Assembly (NCBI GenBank): GCA_041158225.1
Contig: JBEBBU010000007.1
Span: forward strand, 1-54,890
DNA from: JBEBBU01 sp041158225
Lineage (GTDB): Bacteria > Pseudomonadota > Gammaproteobacteria > Methylococcales > Methylococcaceae
DNA: 54,890 bases
Direction of reading: 5' to 3'
Part shown: positions 43,068-51,535 of the stretch, one piece after another
Numbering within the stretch: position 1 is the stretch's first letter
Layout of the letters: the number at the start of each line of letters is the position of its first letter
The notes under the pieces: model-generated
What the model was told of the DNA's origin: nothing
The model's database searches: none
What the model saw: only the letters and a program-made list of their open reading frames with translations
Position numbers and translations under genes: made by a program

Positions 43068-45109
43068 GACGTCGCCTGGTAAGTCGATCACCAGCGTCCT
43101 GCTTTATTGCCATGGTGCTGTGGTTTGTGCAGGGGGAGATACCAGTGGTTCTGGCCGCAGACTTTCCACCACCTCTGGGTGCACTCAGGGTGCCTGCAGT
43201 GCCAGGTCTGCTGGATGGCAGGGAGCCCATCATTCGTGACAGACATATGGCAGAACAGCTGGGTAAAGCGCTGTTTTGGGACATGAATGTGGGGGCCGAC
43301 GGCGTGGCGTGTGGCAGTTGCCATTTTCATGCGGGTGCCGACCGTCGTAGTCGCAACCAGCTGGATAGTGGCAGCAAACATATTGGGGCGCAGACTGCTT
43401 CGACCTTTGAGGTCTTGCCTGCTGGCAAGGGCGGTCCGGATTATCAGTTGCAGAAAGCTGATTTTCCCCTGTTCCGTTTTGAAAACCCGCAGGATAAATC
43501 GACAAAAGTTCTGTTTGCTAGCGACGATGTCGTATCTTCTGCTGGGGTTTTCCAGGGAGACTTTAGCCGTTTCGATACGGAATCCGGCAGGGAAATCTGC
43601 AATACGGACCGGCCTGATGCCATTTTTCATGCAGGCGATAAAAATACCCGCAGGGTTTCGGTGAGGAATGCGCCAACGGTCTTTAATGCTGTCTATCAGT
43701 ACAGGAACTTCTGGGATGGCCGTGCCAATAACCAGTTCAATGGAGTGAATGCCTATGGCCCACGCGATAGTAGTGCTGGGGTCTGGGTCATCCAGGGCGG
43801 ATCACTACAGCGTCAGCATTTGCTGCTGGCGAATTCCTCTCTGGCATCCCAGGCAGTCGCACCACCCTTGGATGACAGGGAGATGGCCTGTGCGGCTAGA
43901 CAATGGGTTTATATTGCCCGTCATCTGTTGCCACTGCAGGCGCTGGCGCAACAGCATGTGCATCCGGAGGACAGTCTGCTGGCTGCGCTGGCAGAAAAAT
44001 CAGGCAAGGGTTTTGGTCTCAGCATGAACTATGAGGCTATGGTGAAAAAAGCCTTTGATCCGCGATTCTGGGCTGCCGCAGGTGACGTACCAGGGGCAGA
44101 GGGATTGAAGCAGATTGAAGCCAATTTTCCTTTCTTCTTTGGTCTCGCCATTCAGCAGTACGAAGCCACGCTGATCAGCGACAAAAGCCCTTTTGACAGC
44201 CCACGCGACAGCAAGGGCTTCCCCAAAGCGCTGGATGCCTCTGAAAAACGCGGACTTGCCATGTTCGCCTCAGAATGCGCGCTGTGTCATCTTGGTAGCA
44301 ATTTCACGGCGGCATCACATCCGCAACTGTATGCAGCGAAGGGATCTGAACTGCATTTTGTTGAACGTCGCGAAATCAACGGCGATTTTGATGGCAAGGG
44401 ACTTGCCGTAGCGTTGTTTGATATCGGCTTTGCCAATACCAGCGTGACGCCAACAGATCAGGATATCGGTCTTGGTGCCACCGACCCTTATGGCTATCCA
44501 CTTTCCTATGCGACCCAGTATCTGGATGTACTGCGTGGCGTCCGGCCGGCGATGGTGGATGATATCAGGATAATTCCCTGTGATTTTCAGCGGCAGTTTT
44601 TCATGGATTTTCAGGATGAAGAGCTGGAGGATCTGCATGATAAAAAGTGCAGTGCTGCCGGCAAGTCTGCATGGACGCCAAAGCGTCAGGTCATTGCGCA
44701 GGAAATGGGCAAGTATGAGCAGGGTAGGATGCTGACGGCGGTTCAGGGAGCATTCAAGATTCCTGGTCTCAGGAATGTCGAGCTGACAGGGCCTTATATG
44801 CATAACGGCAGTATGAAGAACCTGGAAGAAGTACTTGATTTTTATAACCGTGGAGGCAATGTCAGCAATCCACATCATGTTGCCGATGTTGTCTTTCCCA
44901 GATCACTGACTGATCAGGAGAGGCAGGATCTGCTGGCATTCCTCAAGTCGCTGACCGATGAGCGTGTGCGCTGGGAGCAGGCACCCTTTGATCATCCCGA
45001 ACTCTGGGTTGCCGAGGGTGACGCTTCCACGCATATACAGGCCGTGGGCCGCCACGGGCGTTCCAGAGAGGAGGGTCCGCTCAAGCCCTTTGAGGCTTAT
45101 CTACCCTGA
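43064..45109 (+). CDS. MauG-like di-heme protein, CorB/SACCP type (copy 3)
   Basis: A 681-residue exported protein (hydrophobic signal around residues 13-32). Haem motifs: CGSCH (83-87) and CALCH (near 405). It has the same blocks as copies 1 and 2, including RNAPTVFNAVYQYRNFWDGRA and NVELTGPYMHNGSMKNLEE. The start overlaps copy 2 by 4 bases, so the two enzymes are made together. Why two adjacent full-length copies are kept is unknown; they may act on different CorA-related substrates. Confidence 0.88.
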   Translation: MRRRLVSRSPASCFIAMVLWFVQGEIPVVLAADFPPPLGALRVPAVPGLLDGREPIIRDRHMAEQLGKALFWDMNVGADGVACGSCHFHAGADRRSRNQLDSGSKHIGAQTASTFEVLPAGKGGPDYQLQKADFPLFRFENPQDKSTKVLFASDDVVSSAGVFQGDFSRFDTESGREICNTDRPDAIFHAGDKNTRRVSVRNAPTVFNAVYQYRNFWDGRANNQFNGVNAYGPRDSSAGVWVIQGGSLQRQHLLLANSSLASQAVAPPLDDREMACAARQWVYIARHLLPLQALAQQHVHPEDSLLAALAEKSGKGFGLSMNYEAMVKKAFDPRFWAAAGDVPGAEGLKQIEANFPFFFGLAIQQYEATLISDKSPFDSPRDSKGFPKALDASEKRGLAMFASECALCHLGSNFTAASHPQLYAAKGSELHFVERREINGDFDGKGLAVALFDIGFANTSVTPTDQDIGLGATDPYGYPLSYATQYLDVLRGVRPAMVDDIRIIPCDFQRQFFMDFQDEELEDLHDKKCSAAGKSAWTPKRQVIAQEMGKYEQGRMLTAVQGAFKIPGLRNVELTGPYMHNGSMKNLEEVLDFYNRGGNVSNPHHVADVVFPRSLTDQERQDLLAFLKSLTDERVRWEQAPFDHPELWVAEGDASTHIQAVGRHGRSREEGPLKPFEAYLP

Positions 45110-45142
45110 GCACACACAGGTCGGAACGTACGGATATGTGCC

Positions 45143-45526
45143 TCAATGACCGAGGCGCTGTTCCATATAGGATTTCAGTTCGTCACGAGAGTCTTCATAG
45201 GTTGCAAATTGCTCTTTACTGAGAATGGTTTCAAGTTCGGCGTCCTTTTGTCCCTGCAGTGAGCGGATATCCATCATCTTGCTGAAGCTGCTGTCATCAT
45301 TATGCAGAACAGGTTCGATAAGATCTGCATATTTCTGATTGATTGCCGCTACCTTTTTCTGAGTCTGTGCATCCAGTCTGAGCTTTTCTGTCATGAAACT
45401 GGTCTGGACACCAGCGCGCTGGACCGGCGTGGTTTTAACCAGAAAATCCATGTCAGATGCCTGAACGCTGAAGGACAGCAGTATGAGGAGGAGTGCTTTG
45501 CTTGAAAACTCGCGGAACAGGAACAT
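45143..45526 (-). CDS. Small exported helical protein, possibly Spy/CpxP-like
   Basis: A 127-residue protein with a signal peptide (LLLILLSFSVQASD). The mature part is two or three charged helices with TQKKVAAINQKYADLI and ETILSKEQFATYEDS, which loosely recalls the LTxxQ pattern of Spy/CpxP periplasmic chaperones. Evidence is limited. It converges with the third MauG-like gene. Confidence 0.5.
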   Translation of the reverse strand: MFLFREFSSKALLLILLSFSVQASDMDFLVKTTPVQRAGVQTSFMTEKLRLDAQTQKKVAAINQKYADLIEPVLHNDDSSFSKMMDIRSLQGQKDAELETILSKEQFATYEDSRDELKSYMEQRLGH

Positions 45527-45602
45527 GGACTTACCTCGGTAGATGCGACATTATCAGGTATGCAGCATTCTATCCCATGAATGCCAATAGGGGAGATAGT
45601 CA

Positions 45603-46817
45603 ATGAGTGGATATGTCTCTGATCTTTTCTTTGTATTACTTGTAGCGGTTCTGGCGCCACTGGCGGCAAGAGGGGCGAGCCAATGGATCAGGATGCCTTC
45701 GATTGTCATGGAGATGCTGCTGGGAATGCTGATAGGTCCTTATGTCCTGCAATGGGTCACGCCAGAGGGGGTGGTGGGTGTGCTGGGCGAGGTCGGCCTG
45801 GCATTTCTGATTTTTCTGGTAGCGATTGAAATAGATACTGGCAGAACTGGATGCAATGTCTGGGCAAGTGCCGCCAAAGGTTGGGGGGCATCATTTCTGC
45901 TGGCTTTACTGGTGACATCCGTCCTTTATACTGCAGACCTCATCAGGCTGCCTCCTGTGATTGCTGCAGCCGCCCTGACCACAACAGCGCTAGGTGTACT
46001 GGCGCCTGTTCTCAGGGAAAACCGGGAAATGGATACGCCGCTTGGCCAGCTGCTGCTGGCACTTGGTGCTATGGGGGAAGTGGCCCCCATGCTCATACTT
46101 TCGCTGATGATCATACCCACCATGGGATCCTGGTGGCATATGCTTACGCTTTCAGGTTTTCTCGTGGGTGCTTATGGCATATGGCGAATAGTGGCCACAG
46201 CAAGTGCTGCAGCAGGAGAACATCAGTTGATGCTCACGGTATCAAGGCAGGGAGCTTATTTTCCGTTACGTCTATCGCTGCTGTTGCTGGGATTTCTGGT
46301 GCTTATTGCCGATAAGGCTGGCGTCAATATTGTGCTCGGCGCCGGAGCTGCGGGCTTCATTGCCGGGCGCATCATGCGTAGCGAGGATGGCAGGCAGTTG
46401 AGAGCGCAACTGGACAGCTTTGGCTATGGTTTTCTGGTGCCGGTTTTTTTTGTGACCGCAGGTATGCGTTTCGATCCCTCAGTATTTGCGTCAGGGCCGC
46501 TGGCTGTTTTTCAGGTGGCGGTATTGCTGGTGCTGCTTCTGTTCATTCGTTTGCTGCCGCTTTTTTATTTCCGGCGGTGGTTGCCTGAGGGCAATTGGGT
46601 TGCTTTGGCACTTTATTCGGCTACCGGACTGCCAGTGATGGTCATCATTACCGAGCTGGCCCTGAAATATGATCTTATGTTGCCTGAGCGTGCCATGGTG
46701 CTTGTTTCCAGTGGCATGATCTCGGTGCTTGTTTTTCCTTTGCTTGCCGAGCGTTCGAAAGTATGGTTTCCAGTAAAGCTGCCGTCCACGAGTATGGACG
46801 ATTCCTTAAAAGAGTGA
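45603..46817 (+). CDS. CPA2-family cation/proton antiporter
   Basis: A 404-residue membrane protein with about 12 helices, matching the Kef/CPA2 membrane part: PLAARGASQWIRMPSIVMEMLLG, the discontinuous-helix region, and AGFIAGRIMRSEDGRQLR. There is no TrkA-N or regulatory tail, so it is a short Kef-like antiporter, probably exchanging Na+ or K+ for H+. Confidence 0.82.
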   Translation: MSGYVSDLFFVLLVAVLAPLAARGASQWIRMPSIVMEMLLGMLIGPYVLQWVTPEGVVGVLGEVGLAFLIFLVAIEIDTGRTGCNVWASAAKGWGASFLLALLVTSVLYTADLIRLPPVIAAAALTTTALGVLAPVLRENREMDTPLGQLLLALGAMGEVAPMLILSLMIIPTMGSWWHMLTLSGFLVGAYGIWRIVATASAAAGEHQLMLTVSRQGAYFPLRLSLLLLGFLVLIADKAGVNIVLGAGAAGFIAGRIMRSEDGRQLRAQLDSFGYGFLVPVFFVTAGMRFDPSVFASGPLAVFQVAVLLVLLLFIRLLPLFYFRRWLPEGNWVALALYSATGLPVMVIITELALKYDLMLPERAMVLVSSGMISVLVFPLLAERSKVWFPVKLPSTSMDDSLKE

Positions 46818-46857
46818 TTTCAAGTGTGATCTGAAAAGCACCAGGGAGGGTATGTTC

Positions 46858-47241
46858 ATGGCATGTGAGAATCGTTGTGATCAGCTGGACTTTGAGAGAT
46901 CCTGTTGTCCCATTACCAATGTACTGGATCTTATGGGCGACAAGTGGTCGATGCTGATTATCAGGGATGTTTTTCTTGGTAAAAGCAGGTTTGTCGAATT
47001 TGCTCAGTCACCCGAGCGCATACCCTCGAATATACTGTCCAGCCGGCTTAACCGTCTTGTTGCCTCAGGATTGCTTTGCAAGACCTGTTATCAGGAGAAA
47101 CCAAGACGCTATCGCTATGCACTTACTCTTAAAGGCCGTGATCTGCAGCCTGTGCTGGATGCCATGGAGACATGGGCGAAGACGCATATCCCGGGTGTCA
47201 TGACTTTCCCCATGTTTATTCCCAGTGAAGAAATGAGCTGA
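46858..47241 (+). CDS. HxlR-family transcriptional regulator with many cysteines
   Basis: A 127-residue winged-helix regulator: CCPITNVLDLMGDKWSMLIIRDVFLG, then PSNILSSRLNRLVASGLL and the YALTLKGRDL wing. Unusually it has Cys3, Cys7, Cys16 and Cys17 plus a CKTC pair in the recognition region, suggesting thiol, quinone or metal sensing, as known for some HxlR proteins. ATG 46858 has GGGAGGG about 8 bases upstream; 46852 would be too close. Confidence 0.87.
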   Translation: MACENRCDQLDFERSCCPITNVLDLMGDKWSMLIIRDVFLGKSRFVEFAQSPERIPSNILSSRLNRLVASGLLCKTCYQEKPRRYRYALTLKGRDLQPVLDAMETWAKTHIPGVMTFPMFIPSEEMS

Positions 47242-47259
47242 AAGAAGGATCGCAGACAT

Positions 47260-48003
47260 ATGGCATTAGGACTTTTTGTGGTGGGTGACGAGATTCTCAG
47301 CGGGCAGAGGGAAGATCGTCACTTTGCGACACTCAGGCGACTCCTGGCGGAAAGAGGTATGAGCCTTGCCTGGGTTACTTTTCTTCCCGACAGTCTGGAA
47401 GCGCAGGTATCTGCACTGAAGCAAAGCCTGCTGTCTGGTCATATCGTATTCAGTTGTGGCGGGATTGGCAGTACACCAGATGATCATACGCGGCAGGCCG
47501 CGGCGCTTGCATTCAACAGGCCACTGGTGGCACATATCGATGCCTGTGAGCTGATTGCCCAGCGTTGTCAGGCGCAACAGCTTGAGCTCACACCATCACG
47601 TCTTGCCATGGGGGAATTGCCGCATGGCGCCGGGCTGATTCCTAATCCCTATAACCAGATTCCCGGATTTTTCGTCGGGCAGCACTGGTTTTTTCCCGGT
47701 TTTCCTGCCATGGCAGAGCCTATGATGCGATGGGTGCTGGATGAGTACTATACAGGGCTTTTCCAGCAGGGGCTGCTGCAACGATCACTTCTGGTCAGTG
47801 GACTGGGCGAAGGTGATTACACACCATTACTGGAGCTCATTGAGAAAGATCATCCGGGCGTTAACACTTTCAGTCTGCCGAAGCTGGGAACTGATACGGC
47901 ATTCCTGCAGGCAGAGGTTGGTGTCAAGGGTCTGGATGCTGAAATGGTCAAGTCTGCATTTGAAGTGCTGAAATCAGGAATCGCCTTGCTGGAGTGTCAT
48001 TGA
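47260..48003 (+). CDS. CinA N-terminal/MoaB-like molybdopterin-binding-fold protein
   Basis: A 247-residue protein with the MoCF-type motif VVGDEILSGQREDRH and FSCGGIGSTPDDHTRQAA. It corresponds to the N-terminal (COG1058) half of CinA without the C-terminal amidase. Such proteins are linked to nucleotide-pyrophosphate hydrolysis. It is 18 bases after the HxlR gene and ends just before the lipocalin gene, so the three may be one operon. Confidence 0.83.
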   Translation: MALGLFVVGDEILSGQREDRHFATLRRLLAERGMSLAWVTFLPDSLEAQVSALKQSLLSGHIVFSCGGIGSTPDDHTRQAAALAFNRPLVAHIDACELIAQRCQAQQLELTPSRLAMGELPHGAGLIPNPYNQIPGFFVGQHWFFPGFPAMAEPMMRWVLDEYYTGLFQQGLLQRSLLVSGLGEGDYTPLLELIEKDHPGVNTFSLPKLGTDTAFLQAEVGVKGLDAEMVKSAFEVLKSGIALLECH

Positions 48004-48004
48004 A

Positions 48005-48547
48005 ATGAGTCGATCAATACGGAGTATGCTGGCGCTGGCGCTGGTTTGCCTCGCTGGATGTGTGGATATACCTGAAGGCATTCATGCGGTAGAGCATGTA
48101 GATATGCGGCGTTATCTGGGGACATGGTACGAAATTGCCAGACTCGAAAACCATTTTGAGAAAGGACTGGAGCAGGTATCTGCCAGCTACTCCCTGAATG
48201 AAGATGGCAGTATCAGAGTGCTTAATCGTGGCTATGAACCTGAAAGCAACGCCTGGCATGATGCTGAAGGCGAGGCTTATCCGGTGGAAGGAGCGCAGAA
48301 GGGGCGGTTGAAGGTTACTTTCTTCTGGCCATTTTATGGCGCATACAACATTATTTTTCTGGATGACAAGGATTACCAGTATTCGGTGGTTGCAGGGCCA
48401 GACCGGAGTTGGCTGTGGATTCTTGCGCGTACGCCCACCATGGATGCCAATCTGCTGCATACCCTGCTGGAAAAGACCAAAGCACTCGGTTTTGATACGG
48501 ATAGTCTGGTCTATCCCCGGCAGAATCCTGGTATTCCTGTGTCATAA
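48005..48547 (+). CDS. blc: Outer-membrane lipocalin (Blc)
   Basis: A 180-residue lipoprotein: lipobox LAGC, then the lipocalin motif RYLGTWYEIARLENHFEKGL and a barrel with NVVFWPFYG-like and RSWLWILARTP strands. Blc binds lysophospholipids at the outer membrane. It starts 2 bases after the CinA-like stop. Confidence 0.92.
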   Translation: MSRSIRSMLALALVCLAGCVDIPEGIHAVEHVDMRRYLGTWYEIARLENHFEKGLEQVSASYSLNEDGSIRVLNRGYEPESNAWHDAEGEAYPVEGAQKGRLKVTFFWPFYGAYNIIFLDDKDYQYSVVAGPDRSWLWILARTPTMDANLLHTLLEKTKALGFDTDSLVYPRQNPGIPVS

Positions 48548-48550
48548 TGC

Positions 48551-48579
48551 TTGACAGCTCTGATTAAATGTTTTATTTT
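48551..48579 (+). promoter_or_regulatory. Sigma-70 promoter of tRNA-Met
   Basis: TTGACA (48551-48556), 17-base spacer, TATTTT (48574-48579), placing the start near 48587, about 10 bases before the mature tRNA. Confidence 0.75.
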
Positions 48580-48596
48580 TATGGGCTCAACGATGT

Positions 48597-48673
48597 GGCA
48601 ACGTAGCTCAGTCGGTTAGAGCACCGCATTCATAATGCGGGTGTCGGCGGTTCAAGTCCGCCCGTTGCTACCA
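48597..48673 (+). tRNA. tRNA-Met (CAU), elongator type
   Basis: A 77-nt cloverleaf with encoded CCA. The acceptor is GGCAACG with CGTTGCT (one G-U at the end), the D arm is GTAGCTCAGTCGGTTAGAGCAC, the anticodon stem CCGCA/TGCGG encloses TTCATAA (anticodon CAT), and the T arm is GGCGGTTCAAGTCCGCC. The D arm and identity match elongator methionine tRNA rather than initiator; a tRNA-Ile2 role is less likely. Confidence 0.93.
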
Positions 48674-48703
48674 CTCTCATCGTAAGATCAACATGATGAT
48701 GTC

Positions 48704-50227
48704 TTACGAAGTCGGATCAAAATCATAGTCTACCATCTTGTAATTATGATGGTTTCCGTCGCTGGAAATGTGACTGAATTCTCCGGATGCAAACCGGTAG
48801 TCAGCTAGAGCACGATGGTAACTGTTGAGGGCGTCTGCATAGGTCAGTCCTGCATCACCACTTGCCAGTTCTCTCAGATTGACCAGCATCAGATTGCTTT
48901 CCCCAAGGCTGTATCGGGTTTTTTCTCCCTCTTCAAGCCGTAATGCAATATGCCTCTGTTCATCGGCGAGTCTGGTGCGCCTGAAGGCGGCATTGATGGC
49001 GGAGACTGCGTCGCGAATTTCATTGTGAATCCTGTCCTCGGCCAGCTGAAGCTCTGACATCAGTCGGGAAATATTGGCTTCTGCCGAGATGCTCCTGCCT
49101 TCTGCAACTCTCTGCTGTACCGGCATGTCGATGCTGAATCCGGCGTATATTTCTGACCGGTTGACCAGACTGGACTGACTTATGCCAAAATCCTGAGCGC
49201 CGCTGATGGTGAAATCAATGGCTGGCAGGCGCTGATTCTGGGCCAGTCTGCTTTCAATCTGCGCATGCCGGATCTGGGTCTCAAGCCTTTTGATTTCAGG
49301 TCTTTTACCGATGGCTTCATCCATCAGGTCGTCGAGTTTACGGTGCCGATGTTCTCTGGCCTTGGGGAATCCGGGGGGCAGATCCTGTGACTCGGGCATC
49401 ATGGTTTCACCTTCCGGCGTGCGCAGATAGAGTGACAGTTGAATGGCTGCCTGCTCAAGTGCTCTTTCCGCTGCAACCAGACGTTCTTTTCGTTCCAGAA
49501 CCGAGCGCTGGTTCTCATCAGCATCAATGGCCGGAAGATCACCCAGCCTGATGCGTTCGGCCAGATTTGCATTGCGAGCTTCCGCTATCTGAAGCAGGTG
49601 TTTTGCCATATCAACGCGTCTTCCGGCAAGAACCCAGTCCCAGTAGCGGTAGGTGGCCTGTCTCTCAAGTTCCAGCAGTTGCTGGTCATATTCATGACTG
49701 GCGATGATCTGGTTTAATTCTGCCTGGGCTAGTGTTGCGCGTCTCCTGTCGATATCGCGGTTTCTCCACAGAGGAATCATGATGCCTGCGCGAAACTCGC
49801 CATCGGTTGCTGTTGCGCTTTTGCCTTCATAGACTGGATATTTGCCAGTGCCCCTCCTGTAACCGCCGAAAAATGTCGTTCCCCAGTATTCGGTGGGCTG
49901 TTCGAAACCAACATCGACATTTTCGTTCTGGTACTGGCCAGCCAGGGATGAGCGTGAGTACATTTTGATGATGGTATCGAATCCACCCTCGGCTGCCAGT
50001 TTTTCTCCCGATGCCATGTCCCTGCGCCTGCTTGATGCCATCAAGGCGGGAAAGCTCTGCAAGGCTGATTGCACAACCTGTTCAAGGCGAAGAAAATTCT
50101 GGGCGTGATGCTCCTGCTTTTTTCCATGCCTGTCCGCTTCACTCACTGTGGCGTTTAAAAGCATCAGTATGCACAGGAGGATTTTCATTGCCATGGTCAG
50201 TCTGGTCGTCATTGGACAGGGGCTCAT
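48704..50227 (-). CDS. TolC-family outer-membrane channel of the export operon
   Basis: A 507-residue protein with a signal sequence (MAMKILLCILMLLNATVSEA, near residues 12-31). Two repeats of long coiled-coil helices (ATLAQAELNQIIASHEYDQQL; RLADEQRHIALRLEEGEKTRY) end in a TolC-type C-terminus. The start overlaps the HlyD stop as ATGA, making it the last gene of ABC-HlyD-TolC. Which of the N-terminal methionines is used is unclear. Confidence 0.85.
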   Translation of the reverse strand: MSPCPMTTRLTMAMKILLCILMLLNATVSEADRHGKKQEHHAQNFLRLEQVVQSALQSFPALMASSRRRDMASGEKLAAEGGFDTIIKMYSRSSLAGQYQNENVDVGFEQPTEYWGTTFFGGYRRGTGKYPVYEGKSATATDGEFRAGIMIPLWRNRDIDRRRATLAQAELNQIIASHEYDQQLLELERQATYRYWDWVLAGRRVDMAKHLLQIAEARNANLAERIRLGDLPAIDADENQRSVLERKERLVAAERALEQAAIQLSLYLRTPEGETMMPESQDLPPGFPKAREHRHRKLDDLMDEAIGKRPEIKRLETQIRHAQIESRLAQNQRLPAIDFTISGAQDFGISQSSLVNRSEIYAGFSIDMPVQQRVAEGRSISAEANISRLMSELQLAEDRIHNEIRDAVSAINAAFRRTRLADEQRHIALRLEEGEKTRYSLGESNLMLVNLRELASGDAGLTYADALNSYHRALADYRFASGEFSHISSDGNHHNYKMVDYDFDPTS

Positions 50228-51534
50228 GTCTTTGAAGCAGAAGGATGAGGCTGTATCAATGGTGGAAAGCCATTAAAATTTCTCCATATTTCATAACCAA
50301 GCCTGACATTGTTCAATAGGATCCAGCCATTGACTCTTACACCCTGTCGCAGAAAACGTTCGTCAGGCCACGCTTCATCTTCCTGGTCAGGCAGGATGAG
50401 TATCCTGAAATCTCCTTTGCCGTTATCAGTGGAATCCATCAGCGATACATAACCTCCAAAAGTACCTACGGCTGTTTCGGGCCACCCGGAAAACTGAATG
50501 GCGGGGTATCCTTCAAACTGAAGTCTCACCTTTTTTCCCTGAGTAATCAGAGGGGCATCATTGCCATCAATCCAGAGTTCGACAGCACGCTGCTGGGTTG
50601 ATGGAATGAGGATGGCTAAAGCATCTCCGGGCTTGACGACTTCTGCGCCCGGGTTGGCTATCAGTCGAAGTATGGTGCCATCGCGGGGAGCAATAATCTG
50701 TTGCGATTTCTGGCGGGCCTGGCGCGTCTCCAGCTTTAGCCTGTCAGTTTCCGCATAAAGTAACTCTTCACGACTTTTGGCAAGTTCGGATCTGGATTTT
50801 TCCAGACTTGACCCAGCGTCCGCAAGTATTTTCTGTTTGTCTGCGCGGATGGCATCAATTTCACTCAGCGCTGCATTGTAGGCCGCATCCGAGCGGTTGC
50901 GATCAGTTTTTTTCTGGGTAAAATCAAGCAGGGACAGTTCAAAGTTTCTTCTTGAGGCAAGCCCTTTCTGTTCAAGAGCGCTTTGCCGCTCATAATTCAA
51001 TTTTGCTGTTTCATAGCTGGCTGTTGCAGCTTCAACCTGATGTCTGGCGGCATTGAGACGTTCTTCGGCCATTCTGATGCGCGCGTCTGCGGCCAGAGCC
51101 GCCATTTCCCCTGATTTTTCAGCGAGGCTGGTTTGTGCTTCAAGCGCCTGTATTCTGGATCTGATTGTCAGGATGCGTTGATCAAGGGTTCTCATTTCTT
51201 CCTGTATACGGGAGAGGATGTTGGGATCGTAATCATTGATTTCACCCATAAGATCGCCGGTTTTGACCTCCATGCCTTCCTGAACGAACCAGGTTGCGAC
51301 ACGTCCTTCGGTGGTGGCTTCGATGGTTTGCTGACGATCCTGCGCTGCGTAGGCAATGACTCTTCCTGTACCCTGAATGTTTTGTTGCCAGGGGGTAATG
51401 GCAAGACATGCAATGACGATCAACAGCAGCCACAGCAGTTTGCGTGCAAATGTGCGGGCAAAGTCTGTTGTCTCGGTGAGCGTGATGACTGGCAGGGTGT
51501 TATCCCATTCTTTGGGATTCAGCGAGGATGTCAT
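50224..51534 (-). CDS. HlyD-family membrane-fusion adaptor
   Basis: A 436-residue protein. A cytoplasmic stretch is followed by a single TM helix (LLWLLLIVIACLAITPW), a lipoyl half (GRVATWFVQEGMEVKTGDLM), two long antiparallel coiled-coil helices (about 120-280), the second lipoyl half (IIAPRDGTILRLIANPGAEV), and a beta-barrel domain. It links inner pump and outer channel. The ATG at 51534 lies two bases past the ABC stop; the longer frame overlaps that gene and is rejected. Confidence 0.9.
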   Translation of the reverse strand: MTSSLNPKEWDNTLPVITLTETTDFARTFARKLLWLLLIVIACLAITPWQQNIQGTGRVIAYAAQDRQQTIEATTEGRVATWFVQEGMEVKTGDLMGEINDYDPNILSRIQEEMRTLDQRILTIRSRIQALEAQTSLAEKSGEMAALAADARIRMAEERLNAARHQVEAATASYETAKLNYERQSALEQKGLASRRNFELSLLDFTQKKTDRNRSDAAYNAALSEIDAIRADKQKILADAGSSLEKSRSELAKSREELLYAETDRLKLETRQARQKSQQIIAPRDGTILRLIANPGAEVVKPGDALAILIPSTQQRAVELWIDGNDAPLITQGKKVRLQFEGYPAIQFSGWPETAVGTFGGYVSLMDSTDNGKGDFRILILPDQEDEAWPDERFLRQGVRVNGWILLNNVRLGYEIWRNFNGFPPLIQPHPSASKT

Positions 51535-51535
51535 A

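Noticed and set aside
48681..48708. Inverted repeat CGTAAGA/TCTTACG after tRNA-Met
   Set aside because: It has no T tract on the plus strand and overlaps the end of the TolC gene, so I do not call it a terminator.
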